A DNA stretch of 64,000 bases, taken from contig NC_092038.1 of assembly GCF_003086295.3 (NCBI RefSeq), positions 130,847,518 through 130,911,517 on the forward strand. The letters are read 5' to 3'. Source of the stretch: Arachis hypogaea (lineage: Eukaryota > Streptophyta > Magnoliopsida > Fabales > Fabaceae). This document shows positions 1-11,321 of this stretch, one piece after another (position 1 is the first letter of the stretch; every line of letters begins with the position of its first letter). The translations under genes and the position numbers were made by a program. Under the pieces are notes generated by a model, which was not told the origin of the DNA, ran no database searches, and worked only from the letters and a program-made list of their open reading frames with translations.

Positions 1-208
1 GTATTGAAATATTCAGCTTCCTATGACACATGTACCAACATTTTCTTTAACTCCATCTAATTTTCCCTCTCTTCTAACTGCTTAAATTTCTTGAAAGATT
101 GATTGTATATAATATGCTACTAATATGTACCGGTTCTCTATGTTAATTGAGAGAGTAAATGACATTGATAACACACCCCTCAGTTATTTCTATTATTTTT
201 CATTTCAG

Positions 209-3200
209 GCAGAGTTATACAGGATCAAAAAGGATTTTGCCAAAGCAGAACCATTGTACTTGGAAGCTATCGACATATTAGAGGAAGCTTTTGGCCCAGA
301 TGATATACGGTATAGTGCTACTGCTGTGCAACATCATAGATTATGCTTCTTTCAACTGTATTTGTAGACATCATTACTAGGGGGTCAATAATGCATCTGA
401 AACTAAAGAACGTAAGTTATGACTTAGTTTGCATGGAGCTGGAGATTTTAGGAAAATAGTATTATGTTCAAGGAAGTACTGAACCTTTTCATCTCAATGT
501 CATTTTATGAACTAGAAGTAAACAATTGACAGGACATTAAACTTTATTTTTTTTTCCCTTCCTGTGAGCTAGCATCGTGTTTGATGTTGCCAATTTTCTT
601 GATGATTGGTAGTATAAAAATCTTGCATAACAATAGTTCAAATTAAATTTTTCATCAATGAAATTGATTTTTTTTTATCCCCCTTTTTCACATGTGATAA
701 AATTTTGTTTTCCATGGAAATTTTTTCTTACATTGATGGTAGACCAAATTGAGTATAAGCTGTTATATATTCATGATGAAATATATTTGCGCACGTGCTA
801 TGTTACATAGTACCAATGATTCTAGTGCCTTGATATGGTGAGTTCCATTAACCTTTGATGGCTTTAATACGAAACCATACTCATGCAGGGTTGGGGCTGC
901 TGCTCACAACCTTGGACAGTTTTACCTTGGACAGCGGAAGTTGGAAAAAGCTCGTGTTAGCTATGAGGTAATCTGCTGAGTTTAACAGTCTTGGTGATTC
1001 ATATGTTGGGTAGATGACAATTTTACTCATAAGTGGAACCAGATTTCAACATTTTCTAAGTTATATATGTGGTTGTTTCCCCTTCCATTTTCCACTTTGT
1101 CCTTTTGTGGCAGTGACATGTTCATCTTGTTGTTACTTGTTAGTCTATGCTTTGTGTTCTTTCACTTCTACTGACCGTCCTTTCTCTTTCATTTTTGTAT
1201 TGTATTTTTAACAGCGCGCACTGAAGGTATGGACCTACTGTGCTCAGGCAGCGACTGTTATTTTCCTCTGATCTTGAAACAGTTATATTCTCCTCCTAGT
1301 ACATTGCTATCACTTTGCATCTAATTTTATATCTGAACATCATTTCTGTGCTTGAAAATAGAGGCTCTATGTTATCTTGAGTTTATCATGTAATATGACT
1401 CTTTATTCAGATAAAAAGACGTGTTCTGGGATATGGCCATTCAGAATGTGCAGATTCAATGTATCATTTAGGAGTGGTAATTATTTTTCATTTCACTGTA
1501 CTTCTTCTGTTTCCTTTGCTACTGTCTTTAGATGGGAAATCTAGATTTTAAGGGAGGGCTCCGGGGTTTGGAAATCTAAAATCTCACTGTGAAGGTCATT
1601 TGATTAAGGCAATTTTGTAAAACTCACTGAACGGCATTCATATTCAGAATATTTCACTCATTTGCTGCTTAATGCATTAGATGATGACTTGATATGACAA
1701 ATTGCATACTTATATTAAAAATACGAGTATAAAACTACTGCAACCATGGAACCACTGAATGTTAAAGTTTCCATCCTTTAAATGAGTTGGAATTAAGAGT
1801 TTTTAATAATAGAACATGAATTCTTTCACTACTATTTTTGCCATAATTTAGACTTGCAAATGAAAAGGTGGGTGGAGAAGTTTATATTTGATCTGGAACT
1901 TGTGGGAGGACTGGAGATGTGAGGGCATCTTGAGCGTAGAATTTCTTATTTTCTCTTATTCATGAAGCTAAAGGGAGAGCTCTTGTGCATTAAGCTTGAT
2001 ACATTTAGTTCACCATTTCTGAGGTTAAATTCTTTATATATGTTCAATCTATTTTCTGTAAACATAACAGAGGATATTTCTGTCATCTAACTTCTTCTTC
2101 TTTCTTGAGGTAACACCTAAAGAAGCGCTGAACTAAGTGTTTTCAAAACTTAAATGTTCTGTCTGGCTGCGTTGCCGTGTTCCAGAATGACTTAATAGCA
2201 ATAACAAAACGTTGAGATCTTCTATTAAAAATAAATGTTTGATATTTCTGGTAGACAAGTTTTTCTTGTTTCTCCCGTGCTTATTGGTTTTCTGGTGGCG
2301 TTTGTCTGAATGTAATTTTTTGGTGTATAATTTCCCTCTTTGATGCGGCTTGAAATGTCTGCTTAACTGAATCTTAAGCTGCTATTTTTTCTTCAGGTGT
2401 TGTATCTCCAAGGAAAAGAAAGGGATGCTGAGGCCGCCATTCAGGACTCAATAAGGTTATTAGAGGTGTGTCTTTCTCCTAATGTAAAGTACCTCAGCAG
2501 TGAGATTCGGTTATTTTGAATATTCTCATTTTTAGCCAACGTTCTTTTTCCTGTGTAGGAAGGTGGCGAAGGGGAGTCATTTGTATGCATTAGAAGACTT
2601 CGATATCTGTCGCAGGTTTTCCTTTACCTTATTCTTTCCCAAAACTTCCTTGACAATACTAGAGTAAAAAGTGTATGTTTTTAGAGGGGGAAAGGTTAAG
2701 GAGAACTTTGAAATAGGATGAAAGAAGAGGAGTCTTGGAGCAACGGTTGAGTTATCTCTGTGGCCTCAAAGTCATGGATTTAAACCGTGGAATCAGCCAT
2801 AGTTGGGCTGCCTGCATTACACCCTTTAGATGTAGTCCTTCCCTTACTCCGTGAAATGCAGGATGCTTTGCACCGGGCTGCCCTTTGCAATAGGATGAAA
2901 AATTGCACTACTATTCTTGAATTTTTAGCAACTTTGTGGGAGGTTCCGCATAGTGCACATGAAGTAAATAGAATCTTATGCAGTCTTGGGAAAAAGGGGG
3001 CACTTAAGACCCAGGTCAGACAATCCAAGTATTTAGACATTAGATTTAAAAAAAATAAATCAAAAGTCCACATAAGTTGTCAGATACGAAACTGGTGGTA
3101 CTTGTAGTTGCCATTGCATTCGATGCTTTTTTGGCAAGCAAAGCAGTTCTAGAGTTAGATCCTTAGTCCCAAGACCTTGCATTCTTTATAATTAAATTGA

Positions 3201-5401
3201 GAATATAAAGTAAATTGATATTGATTCTGTGCATTTTCTATCTTGAAAGTGTTCTTTTTCCAACTTTCTGGCTGTTAAATTTAGGGTTTTAATTGTCTGA
3301 TTGATATATTTTTGCTATATTGTTTAAGATATATTTGAAATCACATCGACTTGCTGAAGCTGAGATGGTCCAGAGGAAGATCCTGCATATTTTGGAATTG
3401 TCGAAGGTTATTTATTTATTTTTGAAATTCTTTCTCATTGTATTATTCCCTTTCTAATTGCCTTTTTCTGTAATGGACTAATGGTGATTAAAATTTCTGT
3501 AAAGGAACAACCTATGCAATTAAACTTGAGCTGGTGTAATTCCTTTCTTGTTGAATTCAGGCAAATTAATACCTGCATCTTATTTGTGACTTCCAGTAGA
3601 AACAACCTATGCAAGCCTGAATTTTCTATCACGTTTTCTTATCATCTATGCAATGTTATAGTGGGTACGACTGTAGTAGATATGGTGGTTGAACAGGATT
3701 ATTTCCTCATCTCAAGTTTATTATATGGTATTTCTATTTTTGTGCTGAAGAACCACCAATGTTGGGTTTTTTCATAGAAATGTTGTAGATTACTTTACAC
3801 TAGATATTAATACTGGCCAAGTAGATGGATACTATATGTTGTCCCTTGGCTGGCAATTTTTAATCCCTATTTGCTTTCTATTTTGTCATTTAGAACTAGT
3901 TTTGGTTCTCTTGCTCAATGTTATAATAAAATTTTATATTTGAAAAAAGTATGATGGTCCCTGCCAGAAACATAATGTAAATTGTGTATACAGGGTTGGA
4001 ATTCGTTGGACACAGTTGTTGCAGCTGAATCTTTAGCTCTGACCCTGCAAGCGTCTTGCAATTTAAAAGATTCAAAAGAACTTCTTGAAAGGTTATTCCA
4101 ATATTATTAATTTGTTATATCCTTGGATTTAACTTTCGCTATATCTGGAATCCTGTTATATTTCAACCTGCAGATGTCTCAATGCGCGGAAAGTCTTGCT
4201 TCCTGATGACCATATTCAGGTTTGTTGTTCCTTGACAAGTATTTTAGTAGCTTCCACTTTCCATTCTATTTAACTTTCAAATTCCTCCAAATTTTCTGGC
4301 AATAAACTGATGCATACACAAAGATACTGTTTTATTGCATCTATGCTTGCAATGAATATGCTGGCTAAGAGTAAAAATAATACCATGATTTTTTTGTCTC
4401 CTCATTTTCAGATTGGTGCAAACCTACTTCGTCTAGCACAGGTTGCTATGCTTGATAGCAGCCAACATAAAAAATTTGATGTCAAGAGAGCTAAAGCTGA
4501 GCTTGATATCGCAAAGGATCATGTACATAATTCAATAAGGTTTCTATCAGTTTGTCACACCTAAACCTGTAGTATTTACTTTTGAATATCAAAACTAAAT
4601 CAAATTATCTTAGGCTTGTTTCTTTTTCTAATTCCAATTATCCTTTCTTTGTTACTGTGTGGTTTTAATGATAATGCCCTTAACGATAATCCCCGTGACA
4701 TTAATTTATGTTCATGCTTTGAGGAACTTAGTGGCTGTTCCTTTATATTCATTCTCTCCGATTCCTTGTTCCGTCTCAGGATTGCACGTCAATATTTAGA
4801 TAGAGTATCGAAACAAAAAGACAGGTTGAAGAAACACAGTGCACCGGGAGATTCCAGAAAGGAAGCCCAAGCAGCGCTGCTCATATTGGTCTGTATTTTA
4901 TTGGTTGTGCATCCACTATTCCTCTTCTCTTATGCATGTCTATTAAAATAGAATTGTGATTTTTCACAGCTGCAATCATTCAGTACTTTATCGTCGGTGG
5001 AGGTAGCAAAGCAAGAACTGCTGGAAATTCAGGTCAGATTCTAAGCGTTAGTACATAAGCAAGGATTTAACTTTTATGAGGCACATTAATAATTTCTGGT
5101 GTTATTTTGCAAAGCAGGAAGGAAAAAGTAACCTCAAGGCTAAGGAGCCACTTCTTCAATGCATTCATGCTTACAGGGAGGTAAAATTAACTATCTATTC
5201 TTCAATGGACATACACGTCTCTTGCAAAGCAAGGATTTTGAATATTTATCACCAACTCAAAACTTGTTTTTGCAGTTTGTAGCCGATAAGTCAATCCCTG
5301 AGAACGCTGAGATAAAGAAGGAATATCTTTCGTGTTTGAAGGTTGCTCAAAACTTGCTCGGTAATAAAGGACTACCAGAGGCTGAATTGATAGAATCTTG
5401 A
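209..5401 (+). CDS. TPR-repeat (tetratricopeptide-like) protein, 3' part of gene, 14 exons visible
   Basis: The visible exons are 209-309, 889-967, 1215-1226, 1411-1476, 2397-2465, 2559-2615, 3329-3406, 3994-4091, 4174-4219, 4412-4539, 4780-4888, 4970-5032, 5118-5180 and 5276-5401. All have GT/AG borders and the phases agree throughout, giving the last 364 residues; the start lies left of the window. The protein shows helical TPR signatures: AELYRIKKDFAKAEPLYLEA, then AAHNLGQFYLGQRKLEKA, then MYHLGVVLYLQGKERDAEAA, with the usual G/A/Y spacing and an acidic GPDD linker. Such repeats (kinesin-light-chain type) are protein-binding scaffolds; the partner cannot be read from sequence. There is no membrane segment in the visible part. 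Exon 1215-1226 is a 12-bp microexon coding RALK, needed to complete one TPR helix. From memory it resembles Arabidopsis AT5G37590. Confidence 0.88.
1215..1226 (+). other. 12-bp microexon of the TPR gene
   Basis: The four codons for R-A-L-K sit between an AG at 1213-1214 and a GT at 1227-1228. They are in phase with the flanking exons 889-967 and 1411-1476. They supply the end of a TPR helix B (YE-RALK-IKRRVLG), so the exon is very likely real although gene finders often miss exons this short. Confidence 0.8.
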
Positions 5402-5560
5402 AGAGCTCAGTTTAGATTTTGGTGTGAGAAACAAAGTTGGTCCATAACTTTATAAGCTGCAATTTTTTATTTTGATATTGTATGTACGGTTTTGCTAGGT
5501 AGACAATAACTTTTGTGAACAATGGATTCCAAAATTGGACCAATAAAATAAAACACAGTC
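5402..5560 (+). terminator. 3' UTR and polyadenylation region of the TPR gene
   Basis: The stop TGA is at 5399-5401. An AATAAA hexamer lies at 5542-5547, within an AT-rich stretch, and could serve as a poly(A) signal. The exact cleavage site cannot be read. Confidence 0.4.
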
Positions 5561-6620
5561 CACCCTAAATTATCTCCTAAACCTTAATTTTTACAATCCT
5601 AATTTTAACCATCCTATTCCTACCCCTTTTGACCCCTGAGACGCAGCCACACTCCAGGAATCATACCGTCGGCGTTGCAACTCAACCTCCGGCAAGTTCG
5701 CTGCAAGCTGAACATCCGGCACTACCCACACGCTCCAACCACAGGCTTCACATGAGTCCCCTATCGATGCTCGCGCGTTGCTGCCCTCATTCTGCATCCC
5801 TCCCTAATGCCACCGTCGAACACCGCTCGTCGCGGAAGGGCTCTTGCTCGCTGTCGCTGCGCCAGCAAATTTTCGCACGCGGCGTCACAGTTGAGCGGTA
5901 GGGCTCTCGCTCGTCGCAGTTGAATGCACCAACAGCAACGCTGAACAGCCTGCAAGCTTCAGGTTCGCTCGCTCATAGTGCTCATGCGCTGCTGCCCTCA
6001 CCCCGCATCCCTCACTTGCCACCATTGGGCGCCGGCCGTCGCGGAGGAGCTCCCGGTCTCTGTTGACGCGCCTCCAATCTTCAGCAAGCTTCAGGTTTGA
6101 TTTCTTGGACTGCTGTGGAAGATAAGAATCCCTGTTTGTTGTTGATTTATTATTTTGTTACCATGTTGGATTATATATTTTTTTAATTTGGTTTGGTCTG
6201 TCCAGGCATTACGTTAGTCGTCACAGATGTTCCACTGGCTTTGGATGTTTGATTTTCACTTCAGACGGATGATTATTTTACCTAATGACTTTAGATGTTC
6301 GATTTTCACTTCTTATAAGACGGAAGATTATTTTACCACGTATACGGATGGTTGTTTTGCATTCAATAATTTAATGATCGTTTCAGTTGAGTTGGTGATC
6401 ATGTGCTTGTTTGGCTGGGGTCTGGGCGGCAGTGGGCTGCGGAGGAGGCTGCACGGCCGGTGGCAGTGGGGCAGCGCGAAGGAGGCTGTCTGGGTATTGT
6501 GCGGCGCGATCGGATGTTTGCGGAGAGGCTGGGCGGCATCGGTTGAGGGCTAGGCGGCGGCGTCTGACCGGAGAGGGGGAAAGTGAAGCACCGGCTGGAT
6601 TTAATTGAAATCCTTATTTT
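5560..6620. repeat. GC-rich island with diverged internal duplications, probable transposon remnant
   Basis: This block has much higher GC than its surroundings. A segment around 5765-5850 (CTGCCCTCA..GCATCCCTC..CGTCGCGGA) returns around 5975-6060, an offset of roughly 207 bp. A second duplicated unit of about 50 bp (GATGTTTGATTTTCACTT and GATGTTCGATTTTCACTT) is at 6240-6350. Open frames here (5591-5955 and 6227-6608) show no known domain and look like by-products of composition. No terminal repeats were recognised, so the element class is unknown. Confidence 0.4.
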
Positions 6621-8590
6621 TTAAAATTTCAAAATTTGAAATAATTATTAATTAATTAATAAAAGAAAAAGTATTAGTAAACAATGAGAATACTAAACAA
6701 TATAGATACGTCGAAGTATGCTGGAGAGTCAAATAAGTAAGTGGCATCCCCTTGTCAATTGAGATTTAAAATTATTCCGTACTTCTCTAGTTCTCTGCCA
6801 CATATGACAAATAAAATCAATTCATTGCGTGATCAATTTTTAGCAGCACCTCATTTTACTCACTACCACACACTTGCTCTCATGAAAATGCTTCTCTGTG
6901 GCGTGTTGTTTTCACCCTCAGGCCTACTATGTATGGTGTTTCTGGAATCTTGATGGCTTGTAGTTGGTGCAATTGTGGTACAAAACTGACAGAAAAGGAA
7001 ATAAATCACTGGTGCAATTTAAAAAGTATAGTACAATGTTTTTGGCTACATTCAGGCAACACATTTACTTTATGGGATGACTAAAAACCAAAAAACAAAA
7101 CATGATTTATTTCATATAAATAAAAATTATTGTAACAAAGAGAACATAAATTACTATGGATGTTGGTGTAACCCATGGCTTGTAGTTGTAGTGTTACTAA
7201 GTAAAGCCAAGGCTTTTTGTTTGCTATCTTTTTCACTTGTCTTGCTATGAAGAAACCAAGTAAAAACTAAAGGGAAAAAGCAATGGAGGAATGCATCATA
7301 CAAAACAAAACAAAACGTAAGGAGCATGAAATGATGTGAAAGAATAGGAAAAATCTGTAAGCAAAGCTGGCTTGCAGTAATGCTAATGCATAAACTGCCA
7401 CAAGTAGTAAGTAACCATATCAGGGAGGACAAATCGTAGATTGGGGACCATTCTCTTAAGTCTATTAACCCCAACTGCTCCCATGTCCCATTACATTCTT
7501 CATAATCACATTAGAACTTTATAAGAGATAAAAAAAATGTTAAAGATAGAATCTACAATAATTCGGAAAATTGAAGTGATAAATATTAAATAATTCCCAC
7601 TACACGTATCACTATGTCCCTCATTCACTATTTTTACAGTTACACAAAATCTTAAATCTTAATCTAAATTGGTTGAGTTTTACATAGTCATTGCACTAAT
7701 TAAACTCAATAAACAAACGATTATGCCACTACAAAGTACAAGCATTAAAACTTAGTTAACATTTTTTCAACCATAAAAAAGTAATAAAATCATGAAATGC
7801 TTGATTTTTTTAAATAAATAAATAATAGGATTGAATATGACTTTTTAATTATATTATTACCATTTGAAGTTTGAATTCAAGATCAACCGCCCCCTTCCTT
7901 TTCAATTTTCAAGGAAGACGGCAACCTTGTTTTTGTATCTACTTGTATTTTGTAGTATTATATGATTTGATATGAGTTATGATTTCTTTGGTAATCTTTT
8001 CCTTTTTTTTTTTTTTAAATTTTATCTTGTTGGTTTCTTTTTCTTTTTCATTTTTTAATTTAAAGTGAAAATGAGATTCGAAAGAGGTGTATATGGCCAT
8101 TTACAACTGATGTATAGCTGTAAAATTAAATGCCTCGTGCATATAAGCATTTCAAACTTTAAGGTCGTATTTGTTTTTTGAAACTGAAAAATTATAATTG
8201 AGTATTGTATTGATAATCAGTGATAAAAAATAAAATTTTAGTTTTGAGACATAAAATTTTATTATATTTAGTACTTTTAAAAAATAAAAACATAAAAAAT
8301 TTAAAATTTGTAGAGATAAAAAATAAAATTTTAAATCAGTTTTTCAATCTCTATTATAAACTAAAATATACTCAAATATAGTTTAATTATATATATATTT
8401 TACACTAAACACAATATAAAATTTAATTTAATTTTTATATTTTAGTTTCAATTTCTCCATGGCCACAACTATGGTACCTACGTTAACCGTGGCTACAGGT
8501 GACTAGTAATTGATCATCTGATAAAAATGTGACATTTGTCATGGTCCAAATTAACATAAACATGCTTATAATCTAAGGTAGATAAACACA
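6621..8590. other. AT-rich intergenic stretch without recognised genes
   Basis: I see only AT-rich sequence. The segment about 8160-8480 is composed of AAATTTTAGTTT/ATAAAATTTTAAAT words in both orientations and may be a decayed MITE, but no clean ends are visible. Confidence 0.4.
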
Positions 8591-9160
8591 AATTTTTTAC
8601 CGCAGGAGCGATGGTGAGGTCGAGATCCAATAACCCCTTGTATGACATGCCCTCGTAGTCCACTGCAGAAGAAGAATCGAAGTCGTTGCATTGCCTATGA
8701 GACACATCTCGCTGGCGGCTCATTCTCGATTCATCGCACAATGTAACATTTCAAAAAACATGACAGGACACGCTGTTGGGAACGCCATAACGGCAGAAGT
8801 AAAGACGGAAAAAATAGTTTCGGCGTGCGCTGCGGCTAGGACTGCACTGACGGTGGCAGTGGCGGCAGCCGCGAAGATGAATCAAGCGTGCTACTCTGAC
8901 TCGGGCTACATGTGTTGTTGTTAATGTGAACGAAGTTGTTGCTGTTGTTCAGAAACTCCTCCACCATTGGTCTTTGCCTTGGCACCGTGAATGTCTCTTG
9001 CCGCTGCGTCGTACGCACGCGCTGTCCCCTCTGCAGTTTCGAAAGTTCCGAGTCAGACGTGCGTCTTGCCAAGGTCATGGATTTGGACAGTGTCCATGGC
9101 CGTTTCCTAACACCTCTGTAACAGATCTCTTTGACGTGACTGTTTAATAAATTTATCGCG
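8590..9160 (-). pseudogene. Decayed AP2/ERF transcription factor with C-terminal EAR repressor motif (ERF4-like)
   Basis: Read on the minus strand, the AP2 domain begins YRGVRKRPW (9120-9094). A deletion of about 7 nt then shifts the frame, and the domain continues as I-H-D-L-G-K-T-H-V-stop-LGTFETAEGTARAYDAAARD and then GAKAKTN (to about 8965). The stop TGA at 9053-9055 stands where the conserved Trp of 'VWLGTF' should be. Downstream, in the first frame, come SPSQSSTLDSSS (about 8900) and FDSSSAVDYEG followed by LLDLDL (8616-8633). These match the order seen in group VIII (class II) ERF repressors such as AtERF4, whose EAR motif recruits co-repressors. At least one frameshift and one stop make it a pseudogene. 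No intact N-terminus was found. Confidence 0.8.
8616..8633 (-). other. EAR repression motif LLDLDL within the ERF pseudogene
   Basis: The minus strand codes L-L-D-L-D-L followed by T-I-A-P. EAR motifs of the LxLxL/DLNxxP type at the extreme C-terminus are typical of ERF repressors. The position after the acidic/serine stretch DFDSSSAVDYEG is as in ERF4-like proteins. Confidence 0.75.
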
Positions 9161-9169
9161 ATTAAAGTG

Positions 9170-10145
9170 GTCATAATCCAAGTCAAAACCATCTCCCTTC
9201 CAACTGTCAAACTCTCATAGGTTCTATCATATCTAGCCACCATAGCCACGAAGCAAACAAGCCACCATAGATGGCACCTTTCTCCATATCCCGAGGGTAG
9301 CCTAAATAACATTGGGTTTGCAATTTTAGTTTTAACTTTTAACCAGAAAAAGAAGTGCTGCTCCACGCTTTTGTGGCCAGCTGGATCCTGTTAATATAGT
9401 ACTCCACTTAATTACACTTAATTATGAATTTGTGATTGTGACGTTAATTTAACATCCTTTTTATCCTTTCTTCCTTGGAACAAGCCTTTCCCTTTTGGTT
9501 ATGAGATTCGAGTTGTTTCATGTCCACACGTGGTAAAACATTTTAGATTTTTTATTCAGCAATAAAAATAAATCACTAAAATAGTACGATAAGATATAAA
9601 ATATATCTTTAAAATATAAAAATAATATATATTTTTATAAATATTTAGTTAATATATATCTTATTCAACTTTTTAAAAAAACATATCGTATTCAATCAAA
9701 AAGTTAACATGTCTCTTAAAAACATAAATTAAAATTATTAGTTAAAAAATAATGCAAAATTTAGTTTTAATGATTTTTTATATTTATTAAGATACAAAAT
9801 TGAAAATTTTCTATCAATAATAATTTTTTTTGGTGACTTATCAATAATAATTTTAATACGTGTACGTAATAACTAAACTGTTTTTATAATTGATTTTTTT
9901 AACACTATTTTTTGAACAATTTTTTAGAGATTTTTATTTTAGAATGAAAGGCAATCCGTGAATTATTTTATGTTTATGGGGATTGGGAATAGAGAGATCT
10001 AATCTACCTGAAATGAGCAAACATGTTTTTCGCTCCTTGAAAAAGTTTTTATGGAAAAATAAAAAATATTGCCCCTCTAAAAATTTGTCGGAAAAAAATA
10101 AAAAAAAAAATAAAAACCACTCTTTGTCTCGTGCGATAAATTCTT
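9170..10145. other. AT-rich intergenic stretch
   Basis: Mostly A/T homopolymer-rich sequence. Nothing with coding or structural character was recognised. Confidence 0.4.
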
Positions 10146-11321
10146 AGCCCCAAATTTTTTATAAAAAAATTAGTAGTTTTTTTTTTAAAAATAAAAAATA
10201 GTTAAGTTAGTTCAAATATTTACTATGACTTAAAGTATTTAAGTTTAATCTTTATCTCTTATTTTTATTACACAATAGTTTTTAGTTTAAAACATTTAAA
10301 ATATGTTGGATTTAGACTGAATTGATTGTATTACATTTTTCTCTCTATTCAATAAGTAACACTCCCTCTATCTTTGAGTTCAAATATAAAAAATTAAGTT
10401 TTTTATTTATTTAATTTAATATTATTTTATATTTTACTGTTTATTTAATTTAATTTTTTATATGATAAAAAATATTAAAATATTCAATAAGTATTGATAT
10501 TATTGTATTTGTATAAATTGATAAAAAATTTAATAAATATTATAAATTTTAATATTTGTCCTTCTAACTTCTTTTTTACATATTTTACAGGATATATATT
10601 CAAATTTTTTATATAAAATAATCATGAAAAATCAAAGAGTTAATATTTTTTTTAAGAGGAAGGCTAATATTCAAGAAGGAGAACAAATAACTTTTACAAT
10701 ATCAATACCTATAGATAGTTCTTCTACTTTAATGAATCACGAAAAAAGTGAGATACAACATTCAAAAGTTCAAAGAATTGCATCCGATGAGTTTGACTTT
10801 AATTCTTTGTAACGAGACTGACATGGGAGCAAATAGTGTTAGTAAGTTAATTATATTAGTTAATTATAATAAGGGAATACAAGTCTCATATTGTTTAGGA
10901 TAGTAAACTTTATATTATGTATTAGTCTCACATCATCCAAGTTATGAAGACTTTTTCCTTCTTTCACTAGTATAAATAACTCAATGTATCTTTTATTTAT
11001 GAAATAGAATTGAAGTTGATTTGAATATGAAATAAGATGTGCGCTTATTTTTCATTAGGCTCTTTGAGAGTAAGAGGTGCATTCTTGGCTTAGCCAACTA
11101 ATGTGGTTTACGGCTATTCTTATTATAGTGGGATTGCTAATTTTGTCAAGATTGTTGACCCAAGCTTCTAGATACCCTGGAAAACGGCTTTAAATTTGAC
11201 AATATCATCCAAACTAAAAAAATGAGGTTAGACAAACTTATTTTAAATGTGTTCATATCAAAAGTATTTTGACAATTATCCTTTATCTAACCTCAAAAAT
11301 TTGTTTCAAGTTCCGCCACTG
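10146..11321 (+). mobile_element. 5'-truncated non-autonomous hAT-type element (copy 1), carrying a 352-bp insertion
   Basis: The sequence from about 10150 is closely similar to 58070-58779 (copy 2) and ends with the same terminal AAGTTCCGCCACTG (11308-11321). The left terminal repeat seen in copy 2 is missing, so the 5' end is truncated. Positions 10624-10812 encode a remnant (FFKRKANIQEGEQ..., FDFNSL) resembling the N-terminus of hAT transposases of the zinc-finger MYM-type 1-like class. A 352-bp block at 10819-11170 has no counterpart in copy 2. Confidence 0.6.
10819..11170 (+). repeat. Putative solo LTR inserted in hAT copy 1
   Basis: The block begins TG and ends TA (possibly a mutated CA). 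It is flanked by GAGAC (10814-10818) and GATAC (11171-11175), which would be a 5-bp target duplication with one mismatch. It contains a TATAAATAA promoter-like word and later T-rich sequence, as expected of an LTR. Its absence from copy 2 at 58 kb proves it is an insertion; the LTR identity is inferred. Confidence 0.5.

Noticed and set aside
2780..3107. Overlapping open frames on both strands (97 and 106 residues)
   Set aside because: They lie in an intron between the TPR exons 2559-2615 and 3329-3406, show no domain, and occur on both strands at once, as composition-driven frames do.
5591..5955. Several GC-rich open frames on both strands
   Set aside because: High GC removes stops by chance. 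Translations are Arg/Ser/Pro-rich without domain, and the region contains diverged duplications typical of a repeat.
7154..7474. 106-residue minus-strand frame
   Set aside because: Leu/Phe-rich A/T-driven translation without signal, domain or supporting splice pattern.
8836..9366. An intact 176-residue protein on the minus strand
   Set aside because: The frame only passes through the ERF remnant out of phase. Most of the AP2 domain is in another frame, so the long ORF is accidental.
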